Shown here one piece after another: positions 31,132 through 42,972 of a DNA stretch of 64,000 nucleotides. The first letter of the stretch is position 1. Each line of letters opens with the position of its first letter. The notes under the pieces were generated by a model. It was not told the origin of the DNA. It did not search any database and saw nothing but the letters and a program-made list of their open reading frames with translations. Source of the DNA: Aeromonas encheleia (GTDB lineage: Bacteria; Pseudomonadota; Gammaproteobacteria; Enterobacterales; Aeromonadaceae); contig NZ_LR134376.1 in the NCBI RefSeq assembly GCF_900637545.1, forward strand, positions 339,501 through 403,500, written 5' to 3'. A program made the translations under genes and the position numbers.

Positions 31132-32382
31132 TTAGCCGCCCGGGGAGGAGGGGTTGGGGAGCGGGGATGGGGTGGCCAGCATCTCCAGCCTGGCGCTGAA
31201 GAGGTCCCCTTCCAGCCGGGTGGCGATCCGCCAGTCCAGCTTCTCGCAGATGCGCTGGATGATGGTCAGGCCGCAGCCGTAGCCGAGGATCTGATCCGGC
31301 GCCGCCGCGGTGGGATTGCTGATGGTGAGGGTCTGCCCTGCCAGCACTATCTCGATGTGGCCGTCGGCGTAGCTGAGGGCGTTCTTGAGCAGGTTGCCGA
31401 GGGCGATGGCCAGCAGGGAGAGCGGGGCCTGCACCTCGCTCTGCTCGTCCAGATTGAGGCGGATGTCCAGGCTTTCCCGCTGCAACAGGGGGGCGAGCCG
31501 AGCCAGCTCCCGCCGGATCAGCGGAGCCACCCGTTGCGGGGGACGCTCGACCGCCTCCTTGCGCCCCAGCAGCAGGAAGGTTTCGGTGAGCAGCGCCATC
31601 TCGTCGCTGGCGGCGCGGATGCGGCTGGCCGCCCGGGCGGCGGGGGCGGGCAAGTCCGCCACCTTGCCGAGCAGGGCGGCGGAACCCTGGATCACCATGT
31701 TGGGGGTGCGCAGCTCGTGGCTGGCGAAGCGGCTGAACTCCTGTTCGCGGGCGAACACCGCAGCCACCTCCTGCTTGCCTGCCAGCAGCGCCAGCTCGAT
31801 CTCCCGCAGCTCCTGCCAGGGGGCGTCCGGCACGAAGTCCGCCTGATCCGGGGTGAGGTGGGCGACCCGCTGACGCAGCCGTTCGAGCGGCCGGGTGATG
31901 TGGCGCACCAGCCAGATGCCGAACGCGATGCAGCCCAGCAGCAGGGCCAGGCCGATCAAGCGGGTGACCAGGTGCAGCTTGTCTTCGTAAGGATCCAGGT
32001 AGTCGTCGGCGTCATCGTTGAACACCAGATAGAGCAGGCCCTGGCCGGAGGGGTGGGGCCGCACCAGGAAGTGCTTGTCCTCCTTGCCGAGCTGGTGCTC
32101 GAAGAAGCCCGGGCTCTGGTAGGCCTTGAGCCAGGCGGGCAGGCGGCCGTGCTCGGTCCAGTAGCTGGAGAACTGGCGCGGGCTGGGTGCCGGGGCCGCG
32201 GTGCCGAGCCGCAGCCAGTCGTCGTTGTAGCGGGTCACCTCCGCCTCCAGCCAGTGGCGCAGGCTCAGCTCCTCCATCTTGTCCTCTGCCACCACCATCA
32301 GCAGGCTGAGGATCACCAGCAGCAGCAGCCCGGCCCCGCCCAGCGCCAGGATCAGCCGGCGACGCAGACTGGGCAGACTCAC
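31132..32382 (-). CDS. Sensor histidine kinase
   Basis: 416 residues: membrane helix 1 at ~9-31, periplasmic sensor loop ~32-140 (acidic patch DDADDYLDPYEDK near 123-135), helix 2 at ~141-159, HAMP-like linker, dimerisation/phosphoacceptor domain with His222 in FASHELRTP, N-box GNLLKNALSYADG and a G-box GYGCGLTII. The usual DxGxG of the G1 box is replaced (ISNPTAAAPDQI), a variation known in some kinases of this type. It lies 15 bases after the response regulator, clearly an operon pair. The acidic sensor loop could bind cations, but that is a guess. Confidence 0.9.
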   Translation of the reverse strand: MSLPSLRRRLILALGGAGLLLLVILSLLMVVAEDKMEELSLRHWLEAEVTRYNDDWLRLGTAAPAPSPRQFSSYWTEHGRLPAWLKAYQSPGFFEHQLGKEDKHFLVRPHPSGQGLLYLVFNDDADDYLDPYEDKLHLVTRLIGLALLLGCIAFGIWLVRHITRPLERLRQRVAHLTPDQADFVPDAPWQELREIELALLAGKQEVAAVFAREQEFSRFASHELRTPNMVIQGSAALLGKVADLPAPAARAASRIRAASDEMALLTETFLLLGRKEAVERPPQRVAPLIRRELARLAPLLQRESLDIRLNLDEQSEVQAPLSLLAIALGNLLKNALSYADGHIEIVLAGQTLTISNPTAAAPDQILGYGCGLTIIQRICEKLDWRIATRLEGDLFSARLEMLATPSPLPNPSSPGG

Positions 32383-32397
32383 GGTGCCACCTGCGCG

Positions 32398-33090
32398 TCA
32401 GCTGTCATTGGCATGTTCGCTCCCAGGCTTCACCAGCCGGTAACCCTGACCGTGCAGGGTCTCCAGCATGGGGGTGGGGAAGGGCTTGTCCAGCGCGTTG
32501 CGCAGGGCATAGATGTGACTGCGCAGGGCATCGGAGTCGGGCTCCTCATCCCCCCAGACGGTGTCGAGCACCTCCTGGCGGCTGACCAGGGCCGGGGCCC
32601 GGCGGGTGAGCAGGGTCAGGATCCGGAACGGGATCTTGCCGAGTTTCAACTCGACGCCGGCACGGCTGGCGCGGCCACTGGCGGGATCCACCTCCAGCTC
32701 GCCGAAGCGAAGCGCCCCCAGATCGCTGCGGGGGCCGCGCAGGGCCAGCGCCTGCAGCCTGACCTCCAGCTCCTCCATGGCGAACGGCTTGACCAGGTAG
32801 TCATCGCCGCCGGCGCGAAAGCCGGCCAGCTTGTCGTCCAGCCCGTCGCGGGCGGTGAGAAACAGCACGGGCGTCGCAATGCCGTCGGCCCGCAGCCGCT
32901 CGACGGTGCGCAGGCCATCGAGGCGCGGCATCATCACATCCATGATGATGACGTCGAAGCGCTGCTCCGCCAGCAGTTGCAGGGCCGCCTGGCCATGATA
33001 GGCACAGTCCAGCCGGTGTCCCGCCAGCTCCAGGTAGTCCATGATGGTTTCCGCGACCTGGGGATTGTCTTCCACCACCAGTATTTTCAT
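32398..33090 (-). CDS. OmpR-family response regulator
   Basis: 230 residues from the ATG at 33090, which has AGGAGAT upstream (longer in-frame starts lack one). Receiver domain: phosphoacceptor Asp51 (IIMDVMMP), acidic pair in VVEDN, and Lys101 (DDYLVKPF). The C-terminal winged helix spans ~125-225, with LRSHIYALRNALDKP as the recognition region. It pairs with the downstream kinase. It is divergent from the small exported protein at 33181, with 90 bases between, so that gene and its neighbour are plausible targets. Confidence 0.92.
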   Translation of the reverse strand: MKILVVEDNPQVAETIMDYLELAGHRLDCAYHGQAALQLLAEQRFDVIIMDVMMPRLDGLRTVERLRADGIATPVLFLTARDGLDDKLAGFRAGGDDYLVKPFAMEELEVRLQALALRGPRSDLGALRFGELEVDPASGRASRAGVELKLGKIPFRILTLLTRRAPALVSRQEVLDTVWGDEEPDSDALRSHIYALRNALDKPFPTPMLETLHGQGYRLVKPGSEHANDS

Positions 33091-33180
33091 GTTCAGATCT
33101 CCTGGTTTCGGCCGGCATTTCACGGCCATTTCACACCGGATGAAGCATCCTGTGTGCCAGTGTAACCCCGAGGATCCCCG

Positions 33181-33597
33181 ATGAAGAAGTCTCTCTGTGC
33201 CCTCTGGCTATTGATTTTATTGCCCTTTGGTCTGGCGCAGGCGGCCGAGTTCAAGCTGACCGGCCGTACCAGCTGGCAGCTGGGTCAGTTGATGGTCAAC
33301 GGCATTCCCTTCGTCATCGATGGACAGACCCGCTTCAAGGATGGTCTGGACGAAGACGATCTCGGCGGCACCTGGGTCGATCTGGAAGGGGTGGTACAGG
33401 GAGAGCAGCGGCTGATCCGCGAGGTAGAAGCGCTGGAAGAGGAGGGGGAGATGGAGCTGGAGGGGCCGGTGGAGCAGGGACGGATCTGGGGCTATGTCAC
33501 CTCGGACGACAGCCTGGCGCCGTTCGAGGGGCGCTGGCTGGAGCTGGAGTGCAAGTTTGACGGCATGCGGCTGAGCCAATGCCGCGAAGATGATTGA
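33181..33597 (+). CDS. Small exported protein, DUF5666-like
   Basis: 138 residues with a clear signal peptide (MKKSLCALWLLILLPFGLAQA, cleaved before AEF). The mature part has the OB-like pattern of DUF5666: strand, VNGIPFVIDGQTRF, then GTWVDLEGVVQGEQRLIREVE, followed by a very acidic stretch and a repeat-like final half. The ribosome-binding site GAGGA precedes the ATG. It is divergent from the response regulator gene and followed by another protein of similar build. The family assignment is by pattern only; a periplasmic role in sensing or binding is inference. Confidence 0.65.
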   Translation: MKKSLCALWLLILLPFGLAQAAEFKLTGRTSWQLGQLMVNGIPFVIDGQTRFKDGLDEDDLGGTWVDLEGVVQGEQRLIREVEALEEEGEMELEGPVEQGRIWGYVTSDDSLAPFEGRWLELECKFDGMRLSQCREDD

Positions 33598-33684
33598 GGC
33601 GCCCGCAGCAGCGCCGACCGGAAAAAGTGCCCATCCAGGCCCATAGTTAAACCTCATCGCCGGTTGACCATGGGCCTATTTGCT

Positions 33685-34170
33685 ATGACCAGAACCGCAT
33701 TGCTGCTGTGGGTGTTACCGTTTTGCACCCTGGCCACCGAGGCCGAACTCTGGCTGGTGGAGCTGGAGCACAACGACGGCATCCGCCTGCAATTTCAGGG
33801 TGCCGAACTGGAGCTGGGCAACGCCGCGCTGACCGGGGTGAGACAGCCCGACGATCTCAAGCCCGGCATGCGGCTCGCCATCCTGAGCCGGTACGGCGTT
33901 GCCCAGCAGATCCGGGTACTCGCCACGGCGCCGGATCTGGCGCAGAGCAGCCAGTGGCTGCGGGCGGAGGACAGGCTGCTCGCCACCGCAGGGGAGACCT
34001 TGCTGTTGCAGGAGCTGGGAGTGCTGGCGTTCGATGCGAAGACCCGTTGGGTGAACGGCAGCCCCACCGACCTGCAACCGGGCCTCAGGCTGGTGCTGAG
34101 CCGCGATGAGGATGGACGCTTGACCGAGGTGCTGATCCCCAATCCGGAGGATGAACTGTCTGAGCCCTGA
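33685..34170 (+). CDS. Exported protein, possibly DUF5666-like
   Basis: 161 residues if started at ATG 33685, which gives a compact signal peptide (MTRTALLLWVLPFCTLATEA). In-frame ATG 33670 and TTG 33664 are also possible, and none has a strong ribosome-binding site. The mature protein appears to contain two copies of a small beta fold (LELGNAALTGVRQPDDLKPGM and VLAFDAKTRWVNGSPTDLQPG), both with the 'L.PG' turn of OB-like domains. It lies 87 bases after the previous exported protein and may be co-regulated with it by the divergent two-component system. Function unknown. Confidence 0.6.
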   Translation: MTRTALLLWVLPFCTLATEAELWLVELEHNDGIRLQFQGAELELGNAALTGVRQPDDLKPGMRLAILSRYGVAQQIRVLATAPDLAQSSQWLRAEDRLLATAGETLLLQELGVLAFDAKTRWVNGSPTDLQPGLRLVLSRDEDGRLTEVLIPNPEDELSEP

Positions 34171-34213
34171 GGCGACGGTTCGCCCGGACCCAGAGGTCCG
34201 ATTTGTTAAAGGC

Positions 34214-34241
34214 TTGTACTTTCTATTTACCCACCTATACT
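34214..34241 (+). promoter_or_regulatory. Promoter of the thiamine operon
   Basis: -35 TTGTAC (34214-34219), 16-base spacer, -10 TATACT (34236-34241). Transcription would start near 34248, just ahead of the TPP riboswitch. Confidence 0.75.
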
Positions 34242-34252
34242 GGCGCCATCTT

Positions 34253-34347
34253 GTCGGAGTGCCGACCGTCGAACGACGCGAAGCTGAGACCGTTAATTCG
34301 GGATCCGTGGAACCTGATCAGGCTAGAACCTGCGAAGGGAAACAAGG
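34253..34347 (+). ncRNA. TPP riboswitch (THI element)
   Basis: The aptamer core is easily read: GTCGGAGTGCC, GCTGAGACCGTTAATTCGGG, ATCCGTGGAACCTGATCAGG, CTAGAACCTGCGAAGGGAA. These contain the conserved CUGAGA and the ACCUGAUC...GCGAAGGGA elements that bind the pyrimidine and pyrophosphate of thiamine pyrophosphate. It precedes thiC by about 290 bases, so the expression platform is long. No clear terminator plus anti-terminator was found in the leader; control may be through Rho or translation initiation. Confidence 0.96.
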
Positions 34348-38237
<3,890 letters not shown>

Positions 38238-38248
<11 letters not shown>

Positions 38249-39008
38249 CGAAGAGTATCTGAGATACGGCAGGCAACTGATGCTGGCCGAAATTGGAGAG
38301 GCGGGACAGGCGCGGCTGAAAGATAAATCGGTGCTGGTCGTCGGCCTCGGTGGCCTGGGTTCACCGCTCGCCCTCTATCTCGCCGGGGCGGGGGTGGGGA
38401 CGCTGTGGCTTGTCGACGGCGACGTGGTGGATTCCAGCAATCTGCCGCGCCAGTTTCTCTACACCGGGGAGGATCTGCGCCGCTCCAAGGCTGAGCTGGC
38501 CCGCGAGCGCCTTAGCCAACACAACCCGCTGGTGGAGCTGATTGCCATCAACCGGCGCCTCGATGAGGCAAGCCTGCCGGAGTTTGTGGCCGAGGTGGAT
38601 TTGGTGATCGACTGCTGCGACAACCTCCCCACCCGCCACGCCATCAACGCCGCCTGCGTGGCTCAGGGCAAGCCCTGGATCTCCGCCGCCGCCGTCGGTT
38701 GGCAGGGGCAGCTGATGGTGCGAAGCACCCCCGAACACGCTTGCTACGCCTGCCTCTACCCGGCGGATACCGAGATCAAAGAGAGCTGCCAGAGCAGCGG
38801 CGTCACCGGCCCCCTGGTGGGCGTGATGGGCTCCTTGCAGGCGCTGGAAGCCATCAAGCTGCTGCTGGGGCGCCCCAGCCCGGTGGCGGGCACCCTGCGT
38901 CGCTTCGATGCCTTGAACCACGAGTGGCAGACTCTGCGCCTGCCTGCGGATCCCGCCTGCCCTGTTTGTAGCAATGGCAACGGCAGCGCCAACAAGGAGT
39001 GCCAATGA
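38238..39008 (+). CDS. thiF: ThiS adenylyltransferase ThiF
   Basis: E1-like enzyme that adenylates the C-terminal glycine of ThiS for sulfur transfer. It begins [20 protein letters not shown]; a good ribosome-binding site (AGGAGG) lies inside the end of thiDE, which it overlaps by 11 bases. Nucleotide-binding loop [12 protein letters not shown], Asp of [15 protein letters not shown], and zinc cysteines CYACLYP and CPVC near the end. Length 256 residues is normal. The stop overlaps the start of thiS (ATGA). Confidence 0.95.
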
Positions 39009-39211
39009 ATATTCGATTGAACGACAAGGCGCTGGCCCTGACGGCCGAAGAGGCAGCCAGCGTGGCCGCGCTGCTGGCGGCGCAAGCCGTCGCTCCCCAG
39101 GGGGTAGCTGTGGCCCTCAACGGCGCCGTGCTGCCCCGCAGCCGCTGGTCCGAGACTCCCCTCAATGACGGGGATGAACTTCATCTCTTCACTGCCATCG
39201 CCGGAGGCTAA
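39005..39211 (+). CDS. thiS: Sulfur-carrier protein ThiS
   Basis: 68-residue ubiquitin-like protein ending in Gly-Gly (FTAIAGG), the site that becomes a thiocarboxylate and donates sulfur to thiazole synthase. It starts [12 protein letters not shown] at an ATG overlapping the thiF stop, and is followed one base later by thiG. Confidence 0.94.
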   Translation: MNIRLNDKALALTAEEAASVAALLAAQAVAPQGVAVALNGAVLPRSRWSETPLNDGDELHLFTAIAGG

Positions 39212-39212
39212 G

Positions 39213-39980
39213 ATGCTACGCATTGCCGATCACAATTTCTCATCCCGCCTCTTTACCGGCACCGGCAAGTTCGCCCGCCCGGAATTAATGGCTGCCGCCA
39301 TCGAGGCGAGCGGCTCCCAACTCGTCACCATGGCCATCAAGCGGCTGGAGCCCGGCAAGCGCCACGACGATATCCTGAGCCCCTTGCTCAAGCTCGGGGT
39401 CAAGCTGCTGCCGAACACCTCGGGGGCCAAGACCGCCGCCGAGGCGGTGTTTGCCGCCCATCTCGCCCGCGAGGCCCTCGGCACGAACTGGCTCAAGCTC
39501 GAGATCCACCCCGATCCCAAATACCTGCTGCCCGATCCCATAGAGACGCTGAAAGCGGCGGAACAGCTGGTGCGAGAGGGCTTCGTGGTGCTGCCCTACT
39601 GCGGCGCCGATCCCGTGCTCTGCAAGCGGCTCGAAGAGGTGGGTTGCGCCGCCGTGATGCCGCTCGGCGCCCCCATCGGCTCCAACCAGGGGCTGGTGAC
39701 CCGGGAGTTTCTCTCCATCATCATCGAGCAGGCCAGGGTGCCTGTGGTGGTGGATGCGGGCATAGGCGCCCCCAGCCATGCGGCGGCGGCGTTTGAGCTT
39801 GGCGCCGATGCGGTGCTGGTCAACACGGCGATTGCCGTGAGCGGCGATCCCGTCGCCATGGGCCGCGCCTTCGCGCTCGCCTGCGAGGCGGGCCGCGGCG
39901 CCTATCTGGCCGGGTTGGGGGCGCGCGGCAGCCAGGCCCAGGCCTCCAGCCCGCTCACCGATTTTCTGGAGGCGCTATGA
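39213..39980 (+). CDS. thiG: Thiazole synthase ThiG
   Basis: Joins deoxyxylulose phosphate, dehydroglycine and ThiS thiocarboxylate to form the thiazole phosphate. 255 residues from ATG 39213, with GGAGG in the thiS end serving as ribosome-binding site. The Schiff-base Lys95 is in [17 protein letters not shown], and [13 protein letters not shown] plus [24 protein letters not shown] form the phosphate-binding part of the TIM barrel. The stop overlaps thiH (ATGA). Confidence 0.95.
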   Translation: MLRIADHNFSSRLFTGTGKFARPELMAAAIEASGSQLVTMAIKRLEPGKRHDDILSPLLKLGVKLLPNTSGAKTAAEAVFAAHLAREALGTNWLKLEIHPDPKYLLPDPIETLKAAEQLVREGFVVLPYCGADPVLCKRLEEVGCAAVMPLGAPIGSNQGLVTREFLSIIIEQARVPVVVDAGIGAPSHAAAAFELGADAVLVNTAIAVSGDPVAMGRAFALACEAGRGAYLAGLGARGSQAQASSPLTDFLEAL

Positions 39981-41245
39981 GCCAGAGCATGGGGCAAGAT
40001 GTGGTGTCTGCATGCTCCCCTCTCCCATTGGGAGAGGGGCCGGGGGTGAGGGAACCGGCTGAAGCGGCACTTGAATTGGTCGAGCCCTGCGCTCCTCCCC
40101 CTCCCAAGGGGGAGGCCGGGAGGGGGTTGGATTTTGCCGACCGCTGGCGCGAGCTGGATTGGGATCATGTGGGCATGAGCATCCGCGCCAAGACGGCCCA
40201 GGATGTGGAGCTGGCGCTCGGCAAGCCCCGCCGCAGCCTGCAGGATTTTATGGCGCTGATCTCCCCGGCGGCAGAGGCTTATCTGCCTCAGCTGGCCCAG
40301 CTGGCAGAGAGTCTCACCCGCCAGCGCTTTGGCAACACGGTCGGCTTCTATGTGCCGCTCTATCTATCGAACCTCTGCGCCAACGACTGCAGCTATTGCG
40401 GCTTCTCCATGAGCAACCGTCTCAAACGCAAGACCCTGAATGCAGAGGAGATAGAGCGCGAGTGCCTGGCCATCAAGGCGCGCGGCTTCGACAGTGTGCT
40501 GCTGGTGACCGGCGAGCACGAGACCAAGGTCGGCATGGGCTATTTTCGCGAGATGATGCCCATCATCCGTCGCCACTTCAGCACGGTCGGGATGGAAGTG
40601 CAGCCCCTGTCCGAGGCCGAATACGCCGAGCTGAAAACCCTGGGGCTCGACGCCGTCATGGTCTATCAGGAGACCTACCACGCCCCCGCCTACGCCCGCC
40701 ATCACCTGCGCGGCAACAAGCAGGACATCGCCTGGCGTCTCGCCACCCCGGATCGGCTGGGCCGCGCCGGCATCGACAAGATTGGCCTCGGTGCCCTGAT
40801 CGGCCTGTCGCCGGACTGGCGTGCCGACAGCTATTTCGTGGCCGAGCACCTGAGCTGGCTGGAGCGCCACCACTGGCAGAGCCGCTATTCCTTGTCATTC
40901 CCGCGGCTGCGCCCCTGCACCGGCGGTCTGCAGCCCGAGGTGACCATGACGGATCGCCAGCTGGTGCAGCTCATCTGCGCCTGGCGGCTGCTCTCGCCGA
41001 CCCTGGACTTGTCGCTCTCCACCCGGGAATCGCCAGCCTTTCGCAACGGCGCCCTGCGCCTCGGCATCACCCAGATGTCGGCGGAGTCGCGCACCCAGCC
41101 GGGCGGCTACGCGGAAGGGGATGAGGAGGAGCTGGAGCAGTTCGCCATCCACGACGATCGCGCCCTCGGCGAGGTTGCCGCCGCTGTCAGGCAAGCTGGG
41201 TTGCAGCCGGTGTTCAAGGACTGGGAACCCTTCCTGGGCCGATAG
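39977..41245 (+). CDS. thiH: Tyrosine lyase ThiH with an in-frame repeat insertion
   Basis: Radical SAM enzyme that splits tyrosine to give dehydroglycine for thiazole synthesis. The cluster motif is Cys134, Cys138, Cys141 ([11 protein letters not shown]). At 422 residues it is about 45 longer than E. coli ThiH (377). The excess is at the N-terminus: residues ~12-50 are a Pro/Gly/Glu-rich stretch ([24 protein letters not shown]) encoded by two REP-like palindromes, before the normal start of homology at [13 protein letters not shown]. The ATG overlaps the thiG stop. The enzyme core looks intact, so it is probably active despite the insertion. Confidence 0.94.
   Translation: MSQSMGQDVVSACSPLPLGEGPGVREPAEAALELVEPCAPPPPKGEAGRGLDFADRWRELDWDHVGMSIRAKTAQDVELALGKPRRSLQDFMALISPAAEAYLPQLAQLAESLTRQRFGNTVGFYVPLYLSNLCANDCSYCGFSMSNRLKRKTLNAEEIERECLAIKARGFDSVLLVTGEHETKVGMGYFREMMPIIRRHFSTVGMEVQPLSEAEYAELKTLGLDAVMVYQETYHAPAYARHHLRGNKQDIAWRLATPDRLGRAGIDKIGLGALIGLSPDWRADSYFVAEHLSWLERHHWQSRYSLSFPRLRPCTGGLQPEVTMTDRQLVQLICAWRLLSPTLDLSLSTRESPAFRNGALRLGITQMSAESRTQPGGYAEGDEEELEQFAIHDDRALGEVAAAVRQAGLQPVFKDWEPFLGR
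40014..40126. repeat. Two REP-like palindromes inside thiH
   Basis: First element 40014-40051: CCCCTCTCCCATTGGGAGAG and a GGGGTGAGGG-type tail. Second element 40091-40126: CTCCCCCTCCCAAGGGGGAG with a tail CCGGGAGGGGG. Both have the same orientation and general form of the intergenic '[11 protein letters not shown]' repeat common in gammaproteobacterial genomes. They are ~40 bases apart and lie wholly inside the coding frame. Confidence 0.8.
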
Positions 41246-41656
41246 GGGCGGCCAGGCCCCTCTTTGCTGGGTAGCTGCCCGGCATGGCGGTGAGGGGGAG
41301 TTCGGCCAAACTCCGTGCCTGTGGTGAGAGGCACGGCTGCGCCGTGCAGGACGCGAGGCCGCTGGCCTCGAAGGGGTTTCGCCCGCCCTTCGGGCTGGGG
41401 CGAGTGACTTTGGAAAGACCCAAAGTCACCAAAGGTCTTCTCCCCCGCTTATTCGCCCGACTTACGTCGGGTTCCTTCGGTTCACCCGCTTGTCCGACGG
41501 CACGCGCCGACGGGCCATCCATGGCCCGGCGCCGCTCGCTCGACATCCTGTCTCGCGGCCTGGACAAGCGGGTTCGCCTCAGCGAACAAGAGGGGGAACC
41601 AAGACCGTGTCCGCCCCGTAGATAGTGGTGGGTGCAGTTGATATGCGAGATGGTTC
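41246..41656. repeat. Mosaic of short palindromes after thiH
   Basis: A ~400-base gene-free stretch packed with small inverted repeats: CACGGCTGCGCCGTG (41333-41347), GAGGCCGCTGGCCTC (41355-41369), GTGACTTTGG...CCAAAGTCAC (about 41404-41429), CCCGACTTACGTCGGG (41457-41472), GGGCCATCCATGGCCC (41512-41527). The GTGACTTTGG/CCAAAGTCACC block resembles a repeat family dispersed in Aeromonas and Pseudomonas intergenic DNA (from memory, unverified). ORFs in it have no ribosome-binding site and I do not call them. Confidence 0.65.
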
Positions 41657-42106
41657 TTAGGGTAATTGCTTGAGGTAATTGGTTAGCGAGAAGGGGTGAG
41701 CAAATTCCTTCATGCCTGCCAACCTGTCCAGCTCTGCCTGCCCAATCTGCTGCAACTGGTTTTTTTGGGCAGGAGTTAGGGTGGTGGCGCTGGCCTTGAT
41801 TAATACGTTGAGAAAGGAACTGTCTCCCTCTACTGCTTGATGGAACGCCTTGAGCGCCAGTGCATCAACCTCTGCTGCGGTGCAGCGCTCCATGCTTTTT
41901 TCATGCAGATAGATAAGCACGGTCGCCTGTTGTTCCCTCCCCAGTGACCAGAAGCGGTCGCCTTTCGCTGGCAGCGTGGGTGTGTGCTGCGACTTGATCG
42001 CTTCACACCGCTCAAACGCTGGGTCCAGATCATGTAGTGACAGGGCCATGGTGCCCTGACAGACAAAGAGCAGCAGGAACGCGAGTTTACTTGTTATATG
42101 AGGCAT
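41657..42106 (-). CDS. Hypothetical exported protein
   Basis: 149 residues from ATG 42106: a signal peptide (MPHITSKLAFLLLFVCQGTMA, cleavage likely after TMA) and a soluble, mainly helical mature domain with two cysteines. A longer frame starts at 42166, but it would overlap the upstream gene more and lose the signal sequence. The start lies 20 bases inside the end of the next gene upstream, so translation is probably coupled. I do not recognise the family. GC content is lower than the flanking core genes. Confidence 0.6.
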   Translation of the reverse strand: MPHITSKLAFLLLFVCQGTMALSLHDLDPAFERCEAIKSQHTPTLPAKGDRFWSLGREQQATVLIYLHEKSMERCTAAEVDALALKAFHQAVEGDSSFLNVLIKASATTLTPAQKNQLQQIGQAELDRLAGMKEFAHPFSLTNYLKQLP

Positions 42107-42422
42107 GGACGCACTTCCAGAATTGAGATTCTTTACCTGTTGAGGACCATGCCATGGGTTCGACAACCTGATTCAATTTATGGCGAAGCATATTGGGGAT
42201 ACCTTCCATTGCTTGGCCATACAACTCCCAGTCGTGGTCATGGATGTTGTAGACCACATCTTTGGCACTTCTTGGGTCACTGAAAATGGTATATAGCGGC
42301 GTGGCGGAAACGGCGAAGGCCAATTGATTCGCACTATCCACAAGTTGGTCGATCTGCTCAAGAGCATCTATTGAGCGAGAACTCAGAGTCAACTCCTTGA
42401 TCGGACAAGTGGCTATCCCCAT
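42087..42422 (-). CDS. Hypothetical protein, 111 residues
   Basis: Soluble protein with no signal peptide, starting MGIATCPIKELTLSSRSIDALE. A strong ribosome-binding site (AGGAGAG) precedes the ATG. It overlaps the exported-protein gene by 20 bases in the same direction, so the two form an operon. The sequence contains an N-terminal helix region (IDALEQIDQLVDSANQLAFAV) and a central DHDWELYGQAM segment. No family recognised. The combination of one cytosolic and one exported small protein is reminiscent of effector/immunity or toxin/immunity pairs, but no motif supports that. Confidence 0.6.
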   Translation of the reverse strand: MGIATCPIKELTLSSRSIDALEQIDQLVDSANQLAFAVSATPLYTIFSDPRSAKDVVYNIHDHDWELYGQAMEGIPNMLRHKLNQVVEPMAWSSTGKESQFWKCVHASYNK

Positions 42423-42565
42423 GATACTCTCCTGTTGCTATCAGACATGAATGAGGCCAAATGGATATCATTTATTCCGCTGACGGTCAAATTAAAGGGT
42501 TTGAAAATGGAAGATGTATCGTACTGTTCTGAGATGAGCAGGAATCCGAGAGGTAGATATTTATT

Positions 42566-42877
42566 ATGATGTTGCTGGTCGTTTTTCTCATCGCGGGAAT
42601 CTACCTTTTTTCGGGTTTTGGTCGGCTTGAAGATAAACGGTTTTTATCCGGTTCATTCTTGATGTTGTTCTATCTTGCCCTTTATTACTTCTTTCCTGTC
42701 ACCACATCTGGCGCTTCCATTTATATTGGGCGGTTAACCCAATATTTGCCCATATTCTCATATGGTGTGATATTGTTTGGTCACGCAGTTATGCCATCCG
42801 CTAAAGAGGGTAATATTTATTGGCTGGGGTTTTGCGGGATGATATTTACAATTACCTCTCATTTGGCGATGAAATAA
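42566..42877 (+). CDS. Small hypothetical membrane protein
   Basis: 103 residues with about four hydrophobic segments (MMLLVVFLIAGIYLFSGF, LMLFYLALYYFF, YLPIFSYGVILFGHAVM, IYWLGFCGMIFTIT). AT-rich codon use, unlike the core genes. AGAGGTAG upstream can act as ribosome-binding site. It converges with the AIPR gene across a shared terminator hairpin. Family unknown; small polytopic proteins next to anti-phage genes are common, but a link is not shown. Confidence 0.6.
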   Translation: MMLLVVFLIAGIYLFSGFGRLEDKRFLSGSFLMLFYLALYYFFPVTTSGASIYIGRLTQYLPIFSYGVILFGHAVMPSAKEGNIYWLGFCGMIFTITSHLAMK

Positions 42878-42915
42878 GCAATCTTTATTGACGTTAAAAA
42901 TTTGACTTCGTAGGT

Positions 42916-42953
42916 TCAGCTACAACCTATTGTTTGGCGTAGGTTGTAGCTGA
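42916..42953. terminator. Bidirectional terminator, AIPR / membrane protein
   Basis: TCAGCTACAACCTA (42916-42929), a 10-base loop and TAGGTTGTAGCTGA (42940-42953) form a perfect 14-bp stem. It sits between the converging membrane-protein and AIPR genes. T-runs are modest on both sides. Confidence 0.75.
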
Positions 42954-42972
42954 GTAAAGGAAAATCCAATAT

